Shown: positions 35,695 to 44,795 of the stretch, piece after piece
How the letters are laid out: every line of letters starts with the position of its first letter
Numbering within the stretch: position 1 is the first letter of the stretch
Assembly (NCBI GenBank): GCA_016218085.1
Contig: JACREY010000012.1
Coordinates: 524,355-588,354 of the forward strand
DNA from: Ignavibacteriota bacterium
GTDB lineage: Bacteria; Bacteroidota; Ignavibacteria; Tepidaquicellales; Tepidaquicellaceae
Length of the DNA: 64,000 nucleotides
Direction of reading: 5' to 3'
The notes under the pieces: model-generated
Database searches by the model: none
Told to the model about the DNA's origin: nothing
What the model saw: only the letters and a program-made list of their open reading frames with translations
Translations under genes and position numbers: made by a program

Positions 35695-37623
35695 ATGAGC
35701 AAAAAAGAATTTGCAGAATACGGAATCAGCGATTTTGATCTTTATCTGCTGAGTGAAGGCAATCATTACTCTATATATGAAAAGCTCGGAGCAAAGGTAA
35801 AAATCATTAACGGGAAAAAAGGTGTAAGGTTTGCTGTATGGGCTCCAAATGCGAAAAGCGTGAGTGTTGTCGGTAATTTTAATTACTGGAATAACGATTC
35901 CAATCCGATGGAAAATGTGATGAATTCGGGAGTCTGGGCACTATTTATTCCCGGACTTTATGAAGGGGAAGTATATAAATATGCAATTATCACTAATGAG
36001 GGAAGCGTACAGTTAAAAGCAGACCCTTTTGCATTTCAGGCGGAACTGAGACCTAAAACAGCATCAGTTGTCAATTCGCTTGAAGGATTCAGATGGAGTG
36101 ATTTTGAGTGGATGGAAAAAAGGGCCACAACGGATTTTCAAAAGTCTCCTTACTCGATTTACGAGGTTCATCTTGGTTCCTGGAAAAAAGATTTTAATAA
36201 TTTTGATTTTCCTACAGATTCAGGATATAAAAGCTATAAACAGATTGCATATGAAATTGTAGATTATGCAAAATCAATGGGTTACACACACATCGAACTG
36301 TTGCCAATTATGGAGCATCCGCTTGATGAATCGTGGGGTTATCAGGTGGTAAGCTATTTTGCCCCGACCAGCAGATATGGCTCACCCCAGGATTTTATGT
36401 TCTTTGTAGATTACTGTCATCAGAACGGAATAGGGGTTTTTCTCGATTGGGTTCCGGCGCATTTTCCGACTGATGAGCACGGATTAATAAACTTTGACGG
36501 AACACAATTGTTTGCATACAAAAGCTGGAAAAAAGGTTTTCATAAAGACTGGGGTACTCTTATTTTCGATTACGGCAGAAATGAAGTAAGGAATTTTCTC
36601 ATATCAAATGCACTTTTCTGGTTTGAGAAATATCACATAGACGGATTAAGGGTTGATGCAGTTGCATCAATGCTTTATCTTGATTATTCAAGAGAAGAAG
36701 GCGAATGGGAGCCGAATATATACGGCGGCAGGGAAAACCTTGAAGCTATTGATTTTATTAAGAAGCTGAATGAAGTTACGCATTCATATCATAAAGGCAT
36801 AGTGACTATTGCAGAGGAATCTACGGCATTTCCGATGGTTTCCCGTCCGACATATATAGGCGGACTTGGATTTGACATGAAGTGGAACATGGGGTGGATG
36901 AACGACACTCTTAAATATTTTTCAAAAGAACCGATTCACAGGAAGTACCATCAGAACATGATTACTTTTTTGCTGTGGTATGCGTTTAATGAAAATTTTG
37001 TCCTGCCGATTTCACATGATGAAGTCGTACACGGAAAAAAATCACTTCTGGAGAAAATGCCGGGTGATGACTGGCAGAGATTTGCAAACCTGAGATTGTT
37101 TTTTCTTTATATGTTTGGGCATCCGGGAAAGAAATTAAATTTCATGTCAAACGATATTGGGCAGTACAAAGAATGGAATGTTAAGGATTCTCTTGACTGG
37201 TTTATACTTGATTTCGAATTGCACAAAAAACTTAATTATTTTGTTAAAGATTTGAATTCGCTTTATAAAAGTCAACCTGCAATGTTTGAGGTTGATTTCA
37301 GCCCGGAAGGTTTTGAATGGGTGGATTTTTCCGATGCAGACAGCAGCGTAATTGCATACACAAGAAAATCCAAAGATAACAGCGAAATACTTCTTTTCGT
37401 ATTAAACATGACCCCTGTTTTAAGGGAAGGATATGAGCTTGGCGTACCATTTGACGGTTACTATAAGGAACTGCTGAACAGCGATGGACTTGAATACGGC
37501 GGAAGCGGGAAAGGGAATGCCGGAGGAGTGAAATCCATACCAAAAAAGAAAAACCATTGGTTCAATACTATCAATGTCACGCTTCCTCCGCTAGGCGGAA
37601 TTATTTTTAAACTGATTAGATAA
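35695..37623 (+). CDS. glgB: 1,4-alpha-glucan branching enzyme
   Basis: 642-aa GH13 enzyme that makes alpha-1,6 branches in glycogen. The N-terminal CBM48-like domain has GVRFAVWAPNAKSVSVVGNF. The catalytic barrel shows YTHIELLPIMEHP, DGLRVDAVASMLYLDYSR with the nucleophile Asp, TIAEESTAFP with the acid Glu, and ISHDEVVHGKKS. The C-terminal beta domain ends with LPPLGGIIFKL. Length and motifs are normal for GlgB. It is the first gene of a glgB-GH57-malQ series. Confidence 0.95.
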   Translation: MSKKEFAEYGISDFDLYLLSEGNHYSIYEKLGAKVKIINGKKGVRFAVWAPNAKSVSVVGNFNYWNNDSNPMENVMNSGVWALFIPGLYEGEVYKYAIITNEGSVQLKADPFAFQAELRPKTASVVNSLEGFRWSDFEWMEKRATTDFQKSPYSIYEVHLGSWKKDFNNFDFPTDSGYKSYKQIAYEIVDYAKSMGYTHIELLPIMEHPLDESWGYQVVSYFAPTSRYGSPQDFMFFVDYCHQNGIGVFLDWVPAHFPTDEHGLINFDGTQLFAYKSWKKGFHKDWGTLIFDYGRNEVRNFLISNALFWFEKYHIDGLRVDAVASMLYLDYSREEGEWEPNIYGGRENLEAIDFIKKLNEVTHSYHKGIVTIAEESTAFPMVSRPTYIGGLGFDMKWNMGWMNDTLKYFSKEPIHRKYHQNMITFLLWYAFNENFVLPISHDEVVHGKKSLLEKMPGDDWQRFANLRLFFLYMFGHPGKKLNFMSNDIGQYKEWNVKDSLDWFILDFELHKKLNYFVKDLNSLYKSQPAMFEVDFSPEGFEWVDFSDADSSVIAYTRKSKDNSEILLFVLNMTPVLREGYELGVPFDGYYKELLNSDGLEYGGSGKGNAGGVKSIPKKKNHWFNTINVTLPPLGGIIFKLIR

Positions 37624-37640
37624 ATTAAAACTATTTTTTA

Positions 37641-39164
37641 TTGAAAGAAAAGTTTTACCTTTGCATACACGGTCATTTTTACCAGCCCCCGAGGGAAAAT
37701 CCATGGACGGGAGAGATTGAGCTTCAACCTTCTGCCGCGCCTTTTCACGACTGGAACGAGCGTATTTTCTGCGAATGCTACAAACCAAATACGGAAGCGG
37801 AAATCCTGGATTTATCCTCAAACAAAGTAGTTGAAAGAATAAATAATTATCAATATTTAAGTTTCAATTTCGGGCCTACACTTCTGCACTGGATGGGGGA
37901 GAAGCATCCGGATACTCTTCAAAAAATAATAGATGCGGACAGGGCAAGCATAAAAAATCACAAAGGTCACGGAAATTCTATTGCGCAGGTTTATAATCAT
38001 ATTATACTGCCATTGGCAAGTGAGCAGGATTGCATCACTCAGATAAAGTGGGGACTATACGATTTCGAATTTCATTTCAGGAGAAAGTCCGAAGGCATCT
38101 GGCTTGCAGAAACTGCTTGCAATAACAAGACAATCGAGTACCTGATTGATGAAGGGATAAAATATGTTATTCTCGACCCTTCGCAGGCGCTTTGTGTAAG
38201 GAATATCAATTCAGATAATTGGCAGGATGTATCGAACGGAAGGATTAACACAAAACATCCATACCGAATTTTTTCAAAGAAGGATTCACAAAAATATACT
38301 GATGTATTCTTTTACGACGGTGCACTATCAAGAGCAATTGCATTTGAGGATATTGTATTCAGCGCGGAGAAACTGATGAACAGGATTAATTCTCTTACAA
38401 CGCCCGATGAAAAACCCCGGCTGATCAGCATTGCTGTTGATGGAGAGACTTTCGGTCACCACAAGCATTTTGCCGACAGGACGATTGCGTACCTGCTTTC
38501 AAAGCTTATCCCGGCAAGCGGAATTAAGCTTGTTAATTTCGGTGAGTATCTTGAAATGTTTCCGCCTGAATATGAAGTTAAATTGAACGAAGGCATTAAC
38601 AAAGAAGGAACATCCTGGAGCTGCGTGCACGGAGTCGGCAGGTGGTACAGAAACTGCGGCTGTCATACAGGTGCAGAGCCGGGCTGGAACCAGGAATGGA
38701 GAACTCCTTTAAGAAACTCGCTCAATACATTGCGTGACAGGCTGAAAGCTATTTACGAAGCAGAAGGCGGAAAATATTTTAAAAATGTATGGCAGGCAAG
38801 GAACGAATATATAAAAATCATTCTCGATTCATCGGAAAATGCAAGAGCTGATTTTCTAAAAAGGAATTCGGAGCATTACCTGAATCCGTATGAAACGATG
38901 ACGGCTCTGAAATTGTTGGAGATACAAAAGCTTTCGATGCTGATGTTCACAAGCTGCGGGTGGTTTTTTTCGGATATTTCGGGAATAGAGACAATTCAGA
39001 TTCTTGCATATGCAAAAAAAGCAGTAGAAATGGCAAATGATATTTTCGGAATTGACTTCGAGCCCGAACTTCTGGAAGGCCTGGCAAAAGCAATAAGCAA
39101 TAAGCCCGAATATAAAAACGGTGCTGAAATTTATAATACAATAAATTTTGAAAATGGAAAATAG
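37641..39164 (+). CDS. Glycoside hydrolase family 57 protein (DUF3536 type), possibly shortened
   Basis: 507 aa from a TTG start 17 bases after glgB. The opening LCIHGHFYQPPRENPW and later ESEGIWLAET-like KSEGIWLAETAC, DGETFGHHKHFADRTIAYL and SWSCVHGVGRW are typical of GH57/DUF3536 proteins acting on alpha-glucans. As I recall, these proteins are usually considerably longer (700-800 aa). Here the frame stops soon after MFTSCGWFFSDISGIETIQ, so the C-terminal DUF3536 part may be largely lost. The following 125 bp contain A/T-rich inverted repeats that could mark a deletion. Catalytic core seems intact. Confidence 0.8.
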   Translation: MKEKFYLCIHGHFYQPPRENPWTGEIELQPSAAPFHDWNERIFCECYKPNTEAEILDLSSNKVVERINNYQYLSFNFGPTLLHWMGEKHPDTLQKIIDADRASIKNHKGHGNSIAQVYNHIILPLASEQDCITQIKWGLYDFEFHFRRKSEGIWLAETACNNKTIEYLIDEGIKYVILDPSQALCVRNINSDNWQDVSNGRINTKHPYRIFSKKDSQKYTDVFFYDGALSRAIAFEDIVFSAEKLMNRINSLTTPDEKPRLISIAVDGETFGHHKHFADRTIAYLLSKLIPASGIKLVNFGEYLEMFPPEYEVKLNEGINKEGTSWSCVHGVGRWYRNCGCHTGAEPGWNQEWRTPLRNSLNTLRDRLKAIYEAEGGKYFKNVWQARNEYIKIILDSSENARADFLKRNSEHYLNPYETMTALKLLEIQKLSMLMFTSCGWFFSDISGIETIQILAYAKKAVEMANDIFGIDFEPELLEGLAKAISNKPEYKNGAEIYNTINFENGK

Positions 39165-39289
39165 AAAACAGAAAAAAGTAAGAATTTGTTATTACTCGAC
39201 AGCAAAAATGTATACCGGTTTCAAACACCATTTTCTATTTTCCCGTTTTTTCCATTTAAAAAAATGAATCTTACGAATCTTAAAATCTT

Positions 39290-41134
39290 ATGAATCAAAT
39301 TGATTATTCACATTTCCTGAATACAGGGACGGCCGATAAATGGAAGAGAATCGGGCTGAAAAGGCGGGCGGGCGTAATTGCTCCGCTTTTTTCAATTTAC
39401 TCGAAAAAGAGCATTGGTATTGGTGAGATTCCCGACCTTAAGCTGCTCGTGAAGTGGTGCAAAAAAACGGAATTGAGCATTATCCAGCTTTTACCGATGA
39501 ATGATGTAGGTTATGATTTTGCACCGTATAATTCTGTCAGTTCATTTGCGCTCGAGCCGATGTATTTGTCCATAAACGATTTGAAGGATGTGAATCTGAA
39601 CCTGTTCAAGAAGGAAATCAGGGATTTGAAGAAAGTAATTCCAAGCGGAGGAGACAGGGCGAATTATAAAATCAAGAATGAAAAGATTAAGCTTCTGTTT
39701 AAGATATTCCGTATCTCTTACATTAGCAGGCTGAAGAAATTCGAGGAGTTCAGGGAAAAGAATAATTACTGGCTGAAGGATTATGTATTATACAAAGTGA
39801 TAAAGGAACTGCAGCAGAATAAATCATGGGAAAGCTGGGAAGAGAAATACAGGGACAGGGATGAACACGCTCTTGCGGAGATTGAAAAAGATTTCTCCGA
39901 AAGAATAAATTTTTACTGCTGGGTCGAGTGGCAGCTTTATGAGCAATTCAAAGCAGTAAAGAAATATGCAAACGAAAGAGATGTACTGATAATGGGCGAT
40001 TTGCCGTTTCTTGTCAGCCGCGACAGTGCTGATGTTTGGTCGCACAGGAATTACTTCAAGCTTGATTTCTCTTCAGGTGCACCGCCCGACATGTATTTTG
40101 CATCAGGTCAGAGGTGGGGAATGCCGACATACAACCGTGAAGAAATGCAGAAAGATAATCACGAATATATAATTCAGAAGTTACGATATGCTGAAAATTT
40201 TTATGACATGTACAGGATTGACCATTTCGTAGGGTTCTTCAGATTGTGGAGCATTGCAATGGAATGCCCAATTGAAGAAGGCGGAATGAAAGGCGCATAC
40301 GACCCTGCAGATGAAAGCCGGTGGGAAGAAACCGGAAAAAGGCTGCTGGATGTTATAGTACAGAATTCAACGATGATGCCGTGTGCTGAGGATTTAGGAA
40401 CAGTACCGTGGTGCTCGCCGAAGACTCTGTGGGATTATGGTATTACGGGGATGAATGTTCAGCGCTGGGTAAAGGATTTCGGTAGCACAGAAGAATTTAT
40501 CAAACCGGAACATTACAGAATAAATTCAGTCGCAACACTTTCAACTCACGACTCAAGCACAATAATAGACTGGTGGCATAACGAAACGGGAACGATTGAC
40601 GGAAAATTATTCGAGCGATTGTGTGAAAGCAGGGGAATCAAAGATGAAAATTACAATACGGTTGCCAGAAAACTTTTCGATGTAGAAAAATCAAAATACG
40701 GAAGACTATTTTGGAAGAATGAAATTTACAACGCGGATATAGTTGTACAGGCACTCGGGTTAAATCCGGAAAGCTGCGGTGACATAATTAATCTGTACAA
40801 AGAAAGCTATGACGAGAGGATAAAGTTTCTGAATTTCCTCGGGCTCGAGCACAACGGAAACGATTTAAAAATCAATTCTTCGTTTGTCAGGAAAGCTCTT
40901 GAAAAAGTAAATGAATCAGCATCCATATTCAGCATACAACTTCTTCAGGAGTGGCTGTTCCTGGATAATTCGCTTTTCATAAAAGGGGAGGAAACCTCCT
41001 ACAGGATTAACTTTCCCGGGATAGTGAATGACTCCAACTGGTCTTTTGTTCTGCCTGTTAGTCTGGATATAATCCTGAATCTCGGAGTAAACTCCGAGAT
41101 AAAGAAGATAGTGGAAGAAACAGGGAGAGTATAG
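39290..41134 (+). CDS. malQ: 4-alpha-glucanotransferase (amylomaltase)
   Basis: 614-aa GH77 enzyme that transfers alpha-1,4-glucan segments between maltodextrins. Motifs are IIQLLPMNDVGYDFAPYNS, LIMGDLPFLVSRDSADVW, GQRWGMPTYN, MYRIDHFVGFFRLW (nucleophile region), PCAEDLGTVP (acid Glu) and VATLSTHDSSTI. It belongs with glgB and the GH57 gene in storage-glucan turnover. Confidence 0.93.
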   Translation: MNQIDYSHFLNTGTADKWKRIGLKRRAGVIAPLFSIYSKKSIGIGEIPDLKLLVKWCKKTELSIIQLLPMNDVGYDFAPYNSVSSFALEPMYLSINDLKDVNLNLFKKEIRDLKKVIPSGGDRANYKIKNEKIKLLFKIFRISYISRLKKFEEFREKNNYWLKDYVLYKVIKELQQNKSWESWEEKYRDRDEHALAEIEKDFSERINFYCWVEWQLYEQFKAVKKYANERDVLIMGDLPFLVSRDSADVWSHRNYFKLDFSSGAPPDMYFASGQRWGMPTYNREEMQKDNHEYIIQKLRYAENFYDMYRIDHFVGFFRLWSIAMECPIEEGGMKGAYDPADESRWEETGKRLLDVIVQNSTMMPCAEDLGTVPWCSPKTLWDYGITGMNVQRWVKDFGSTEEFIKPEHYRINSVATLSTHDSSTIIDWWHNETGTIDGKLFERLCESRGIKDENYNTVARKLFDVEKSKYGRLFWKNEIYNADIVVQALGLNPESCGDIINLYKESYDERIKFLNFLGLEHNGNDLKINSSFVRKALEKVNESASIFSIQLLQEWLFLDNSLFIKGEETSYRINFPGIVNDSNWSFVLPVSLDIILNLGVNSEIKKIVEETGRV

Positions 41135-41135
41135 A

Positions 41136-41165
41136 TTCAGAGTCTTCTCGAAGGAAGACTCTGAA
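41136..41165. terminator. Twelve-base-pair stem-loop between convergent malQ and lipoprotein genes
   Basis: TTCAGAGTCTTC pairs perfectly with GAAGACTCTGAA around a six-base loop. It starts two bases after the malQ stop and lies seven bases beyond the stop of the minus-strand gene. There is no strong T-run on either strand, but the position between convergent ends suits termination or 3'-end protection. Confidence 0.65.
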
Positions 41166-41172
41166 AAAATTA

Positions 41173-42225
41173 TTAATATTTATTACCTTGAGAATAACCT
41201 TTCAAAAAATAGTAATTTGCTTTATGGCTGATTTGTGCATCTGATTTTCTGCGTTCGTACAGTTCATTGAAAATATAATTCGAATCTAAGCCAGCTTTAC
41301 TTAATCCTTCACTGAATGGTTTTAATGTGGGGAATATAATATCTCCTGTTTCAGAAATTATCGTTCTGCCTTCAATAAAATCAAAAATACCGTCTGGATT
41401 CCACCGACGAGCAGTGCCCGTGTATCGGTCGATTGATAACATTTGTTTTATAGGCCAAGATGTAGTTGGAATTGTATCAAGATAATACTGATAAATCGTA
41501 TCTGTATGTATTTCATTATAAAGATATTTTACACTTAACCTGAAATTAAACTGGTTAATATAATTAATTGGTAATCTATAAACATTCTTCATTTTTAATT
41601 CCCACGCTCTTGGAGTTGCATCCGGACTTTGATTTGGACATTTTATCATCTTGAGTATCATCGTTTCGTTTCCGTTTGTTTCGTATTTTCCTTCACCGTA
41701 TTTTTTTCCGTCGTATGTCTCATAAGTAACAGCTACTGCATAATTTTCAGGAACATTGATTTTCAATCCAATAAATCCGACTAACGGATTAATATAATAC
41801 TCTGATGGATTTAATTCTCTGAAAAACCCAAAGAAACAAGAATCCTGAATGAATTCCTTTCTCTTATATGTTGCCGAGTCATATCCGTAAGAAGGTTTTT
41901 TACGTAACAAAATCCAGGCTGTAGCTATCCTTTTATCAGGTACGGTATTATCGCACTGAACCCAAACTTGAAATGATAGCAAATCTGTTCTAATTTTATT
42001 GTCTAATATAAATTGAGGTAAAACTCCTGTGGAATCGTTCATCACGGCAAGGAAAGAATTTTTGTATAGAGTATCAATAAAATAATGATTTTCAGAATAA
42101 TTCCATACCGGGATTTGAAAATTATCTTTTACCTCTAATGAAGAATTGTTAACTACGGGTTCACTACATTGTAAGAAATTTAACAGTGACAAAACGAGTA
42201 ATAAAAAACTTTTTATATTTTTCAT
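41173..42225 (-). CDS. Unknown lipoprotein
   Basis: 350 aa; not recognised. The N-terminal lipobox (LSLLNFLQC, Cys near residue 20) indicates a lipoprotein. The rest is beta-rich, with many Tyr/Trp/Pro residues and no repeats or catalytic motif I can name. It follows the T9SS propeller gene at 42392 on the same strand, with 166 bp between. Confidence 0.6.
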   Translation of the reverse strand: MKNIKSFLLLVLSLLNFLQCSEPVVNNSSLEVKDNFQIPVWNYSENHYFIDTLYKNSFLAVMNDSTGVLPQFILDNKIRTDLLSFQVWVQCDNTVPDKRIATAWILLRKKPSYGYDSATYKRKEFIQDSCFFGFFRELNPSEYYINPLVGFIGLKINVPENYAVAVTYETYDGKKYGEGKYETNGNETMILKMIKCPNQSPDATPRAWELKMKNVYRLPINYINQFNFRLSVKYLYNEIHTDTIYQYYLDTIPTTSWPIKQMLSIDRYTGTARRWNPDGIFDFIEGRTIISETGDIIFPTLKPFSEGLSKAGLDSNYIFNELYERRKSDAQISHKANYYFLKGYSQGNKY

Positions 42226-42352
42226 ATTTAAAAAAGATTTAATTTATGTAAAAGTTTTTAACCCGTATTTGTTTATATCATCAAATGATTTTAGTTGCAA
42301 TAATTTAATAAATAATTATAATATATGAAATAGTGAAATGATTTTATATCAG

Positions 42353-42380
42353 GTGCAATATATTTTAATATATATTGCAC
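42353..42380. repeat. Stem-loop in the spacer after the T9SS protein gene
   Basis: GTGCAATATA (42353-42362) pairs with TATATTGCAC (42371-42380) around eight bases. It lies 12 bases beyond the stop of the minus-strand gene at 42392, so it may form the 3' end of that mRNA; no T-run follows. Confidence 0.5.
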
Positions 42381-42391
42381 TCATAATATAA

Positions 42392-44020
42392 CTATTTAAT
42401 TAATATAAATTTTTTCGTTTCTGTAAAATTATTTACCATAATCCTGTAGAAATACACTCCTCCGGAAAGATTATCTGCATTAAACCGAACATCATAGATT
42501 CCTACGTTTTTATTCTCATTAACAAGCGTTGCAATTTCTTTTCCGAGAATATCATAAACTTTTAGTGATACCAATCCGTTTTTTGGCAGTGAGTAACTTA
42601 TTAAAGTTGAAGGATTGAACGGATTCGGATAGTTTTGACTGAGTTTATATTCATTAGGAATATTTTGATTTATGTTACCCACATTTACAACTTCTGCTGT
42701 GTCAACATATACATTATAAAGTGTCCCCCCGCTACCCATAATTCTTGCGTGAACTGCCTTTCCGCCGGCAATGAGAGTTGTACCGTCATTAGAGAGGCTG
42801 CACACATAGGGTGAGCCCGGCATATTGAGTGAAAAAATCGGAGAGCCGGAATTCTGTGTTATTTTGAATACAACGAGGTCATTTTTTGTATTTCCCTGGT
42901 CGCCCCAAGAAGTTGCGGCAAGAATTTTCCCGTTTTTGGAAAAGCAAATATTGGATACTTCATCAAGCATTCCCGTATAGCTCCATTGGGGAGTATTACC
43001 GCTGGCGACCTTGAAGAATCTTATTCTTCCGTCGAATGAAGAGGATGTAACAAATATTAAAGTGCCTAAAGCAATGTTTGTTCCATCGTAGGAAATATCA
43101 ACGCAGTTAGCCCAGTTGTAATATGTTCCCGGAGGTTCCTGATACTGCCAGAGCAGGTTATAAGCGGTGCCGCTCCACTGGTATACTTTCAAAAAGCCTT
43201 TGTAATTCATAGTAGCAATGATATTGCCGTTTCCGCTTATGCCCTGCGGCATCTGGGTACCGTCTGTGATGGCAGCGGAGTATCTCACTGCGCCCGTGAA
43301 TGTATTCACAACCCAGTAATAGCTGTAAGTATTTATGATAGCAAGCGAGTCATTTCCTGATATTCTGACGCCGTAAACCGAAGTTGGTATTCTTAATTTC
43401 CATACTGAAACATTTGAGGTTTTATTGAATCCGAGAATCGTGCTAGTATCTCCCCTCGAAGCTGAAGCAATAATAAAGTCTCCGTTCGAAGTAATGGCAA
43501 CGGGTCCTGCCGTGCCTGTATCGGGAAGAGTTGTCAGGTCGAAAGTAAAGAAAGGAGTATTCGAATTTTTATCGAGCAAATAAATATTGCGATACGCCCC
43601 TACAACTACAATACCCGTGTCTGATGATGCAACATAATTTCTGTTTCCTGAAGTGGAAGTAAAATAATTCCAGAGCGGAGTATTATTATCATTACCGAAG
43701 GCAGAAACTCTTTTATTGTTCAGTGCCCAGCCGCAGTATCCAACTGTACCGTTTCCGCTGACTGACATATCGTTTGCAATTCCGGTCGGTTCAGAGAAAT
43801 TCCACCTCACGTTCGAGGAATTAACAGAGTTAGTAACAAAGCTGTTTTGTTCGTTAGCCATCCTGTTCTGCCCTTCGTTCACGAGGGGATTAGTAATGAT
43901 TTTTGTTTTGATAGTATTATTCTCTATATATGATTTCTCATATTTTCCTATGAATGTGTTATCCTGCGAAAAAGAATTCAGTGCGAAAAAGAAAAGCAAA
44001 AGCAATAAGAGATTTTTCAT
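42392..44020 (-). CDS. Secreted beta-propeller protein with T9SS sorting domain
   Basis: 542 aa. Sec signal LLLLLFFFALNSFSQ, then a series of WD/PQQ-like blades (for example IVVVGAYRNIYLLDKNSN and GPVAITSNGDFIIASASRGD), probably a seven-bladed propeller. The end carries NYPNPFNPSTLISYSLPKNG ... SGGVYFYRIM, a T9SS type A sorting domain. It is therefore outer-membrane exported cargo. The sorting domain is closely similar to that of the protein at 33001. No enzymatic residues are evident. Confidence 0.8.
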   Translation of the reverse strand: MKNLLLLLLFFFALNSFSQDNTFIGKYEKSYIENNTIKTKIITNPLVNEGQNRMANEQNSFVTNSVNSSNVRWNFSEPTGIANDMSVSGNGTVGYCGWALNNKRVSAFGNDNNTPLWNYFTSTSGNRNYVASSDTGIVVVGAYRNIYLLDKNSNTPFFTFDLTTLPDTGTAGPVAITSNGDFIIASASRGDTSTILGFNKTSNVSVWKLRIPTSVYGVRISGNDSLAIINTYSYYWVVNTFTGAVRYSAAITDGTQMPQGISGNGNIIATMNYKGFLKVYQWSGTAYNLLWQYQEPPGTYYNWANCVDISYDGTNIALGTLIFVTSSSFDGRIRFFKVASGNTPQWSYTGMLDEVSNICFSKNGKILAATSWGDQGNTKNDLVVFKITQNSGSPIFSLNMPGSPYVCSLSNDGTTLIAGGKAVHARIMGSGGTLYNVYVDTAEVVNVGNINQNIPNEYKLSQNYPNPFNPSTLISYSLPKNGLVSLKVYDILGKEIATLVNENKNVGIYDVRFNADNLSGGVYFYRIMVNNFTETKKFILIK

Positions 44021-44233
44021 AAGACAAAATTAGTTTTTTGAATGAAAAAAGTTAATTTATGTATTACAAATGCATATTAATTTAATTTATTATTAAAATT
44101 CAATTAATTCAAGTAATATAAAATAAGCACATCATAAGATAATCCTACTCATTTTGAGAAAAGCATTGTAACACCTGCTTAAAAAAACCAACACATTGAA
44201 AAATCAGTATTAAGAGAAAAAATAAAAAATTTC

Positions 44234-44255
44234 GCACCAGTTTTGCACCAGTTTT
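44234..44255 (+). repeat. Exact 11-bp tandem duplication
   Basis: GCACCAGTTTT occurs twice without a gap. Three TGTACCA words follow at 44316, 44326 and 44347. The 11-bp period is the same as in the motif at 17228 and 24497. Confidence 0.7.
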
Positions 44256-44443
44256 GATACATTCCTTCGAAATTGAGTCGGAATCGAAGAAGATTTTCCG
44301 GAGCAGTACAGAATCTGTACCATTTTGTACCAAAAACACGATTGGGTGTACCAATTTTTTTAAATCCATATGTTAAAGAACGATAACCATAATAATATAT
44401 GGGAAATTGTATTAATTGTCAATTGAAAAGTTTATAAAGTTTG

Positions 44444-44770
44444 TCCGCCACGGTGTCCATCCAGGCGGATCTTTGAGATGCAAAAGAGCACAAAGCTACG
44501 GCAATAGGAAGATATGAAGCCGGAGCTTGGTAGCTAGGATATATAAACCGTTGAAACGGTTTAGGGTTTAACGCATACTTTTCCCACGGTTGAAACCGTG
44601 GGCTGAATTGAAGTACTAAAAAATTTGCTAATCAATAAATTTTGTTTTATACTTCTTTCTTCAATTCATATTCACATGGCTAAAGCCGATGTTGTAGTTT
44701 CATTTTTATCCGTCAGTTAAAGTTGATGGCAATAGGGAGATGTTATGCGTCACCAAGCCGGAGCTTGGTA
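44444..44770. repeat. Cluster of REP-like palindromes
   Basis: Hairpins in order: TCCGCC/GGCGGA (44444-44469), TAAACCGTTGAAACGGTTTA (44544-44563), CCCACGGTTGAAACCGTGGG (44583-44602) and ACCAAGC-CGGA-GCTTGGT (44752-44769). The word AAGCCGGAGCTTGGTA occurs at 44517 and 44755, each preceded by GGCAATAGG(A/G)AGAT. These resemble REP elements mobilised by RAYT transposases in related genomes; no transposase is in the window. Confidence 0.65.
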
Positions 44771-44795
44771 ACGAGGAAACATATTTTTGTTTATA

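Larger units (their letters stand above)
44021..44795. other. Non-coding spacer rich in palindromes and tandem repeats
   Basis: No gene is convincing here; a 74-codon minus-strand frame at 44145-44369 has no recognisable sequence. The spacer contains an exact 11-bp tandem duplication (44234-44255), three TGTACCA words (44316-44353) and several hairpins between 44444 and 44770. The character is that of repeat-associated, possibly recombination-scarred DNA. Confidence 0.6.

Noticed and set aside
44145..44369. 74-codon minus-strand frame in the 44-kb spacer
   Set aside because: No family features, low-complexity composition and overlap with tandem repeats; more likely chance than a gene.
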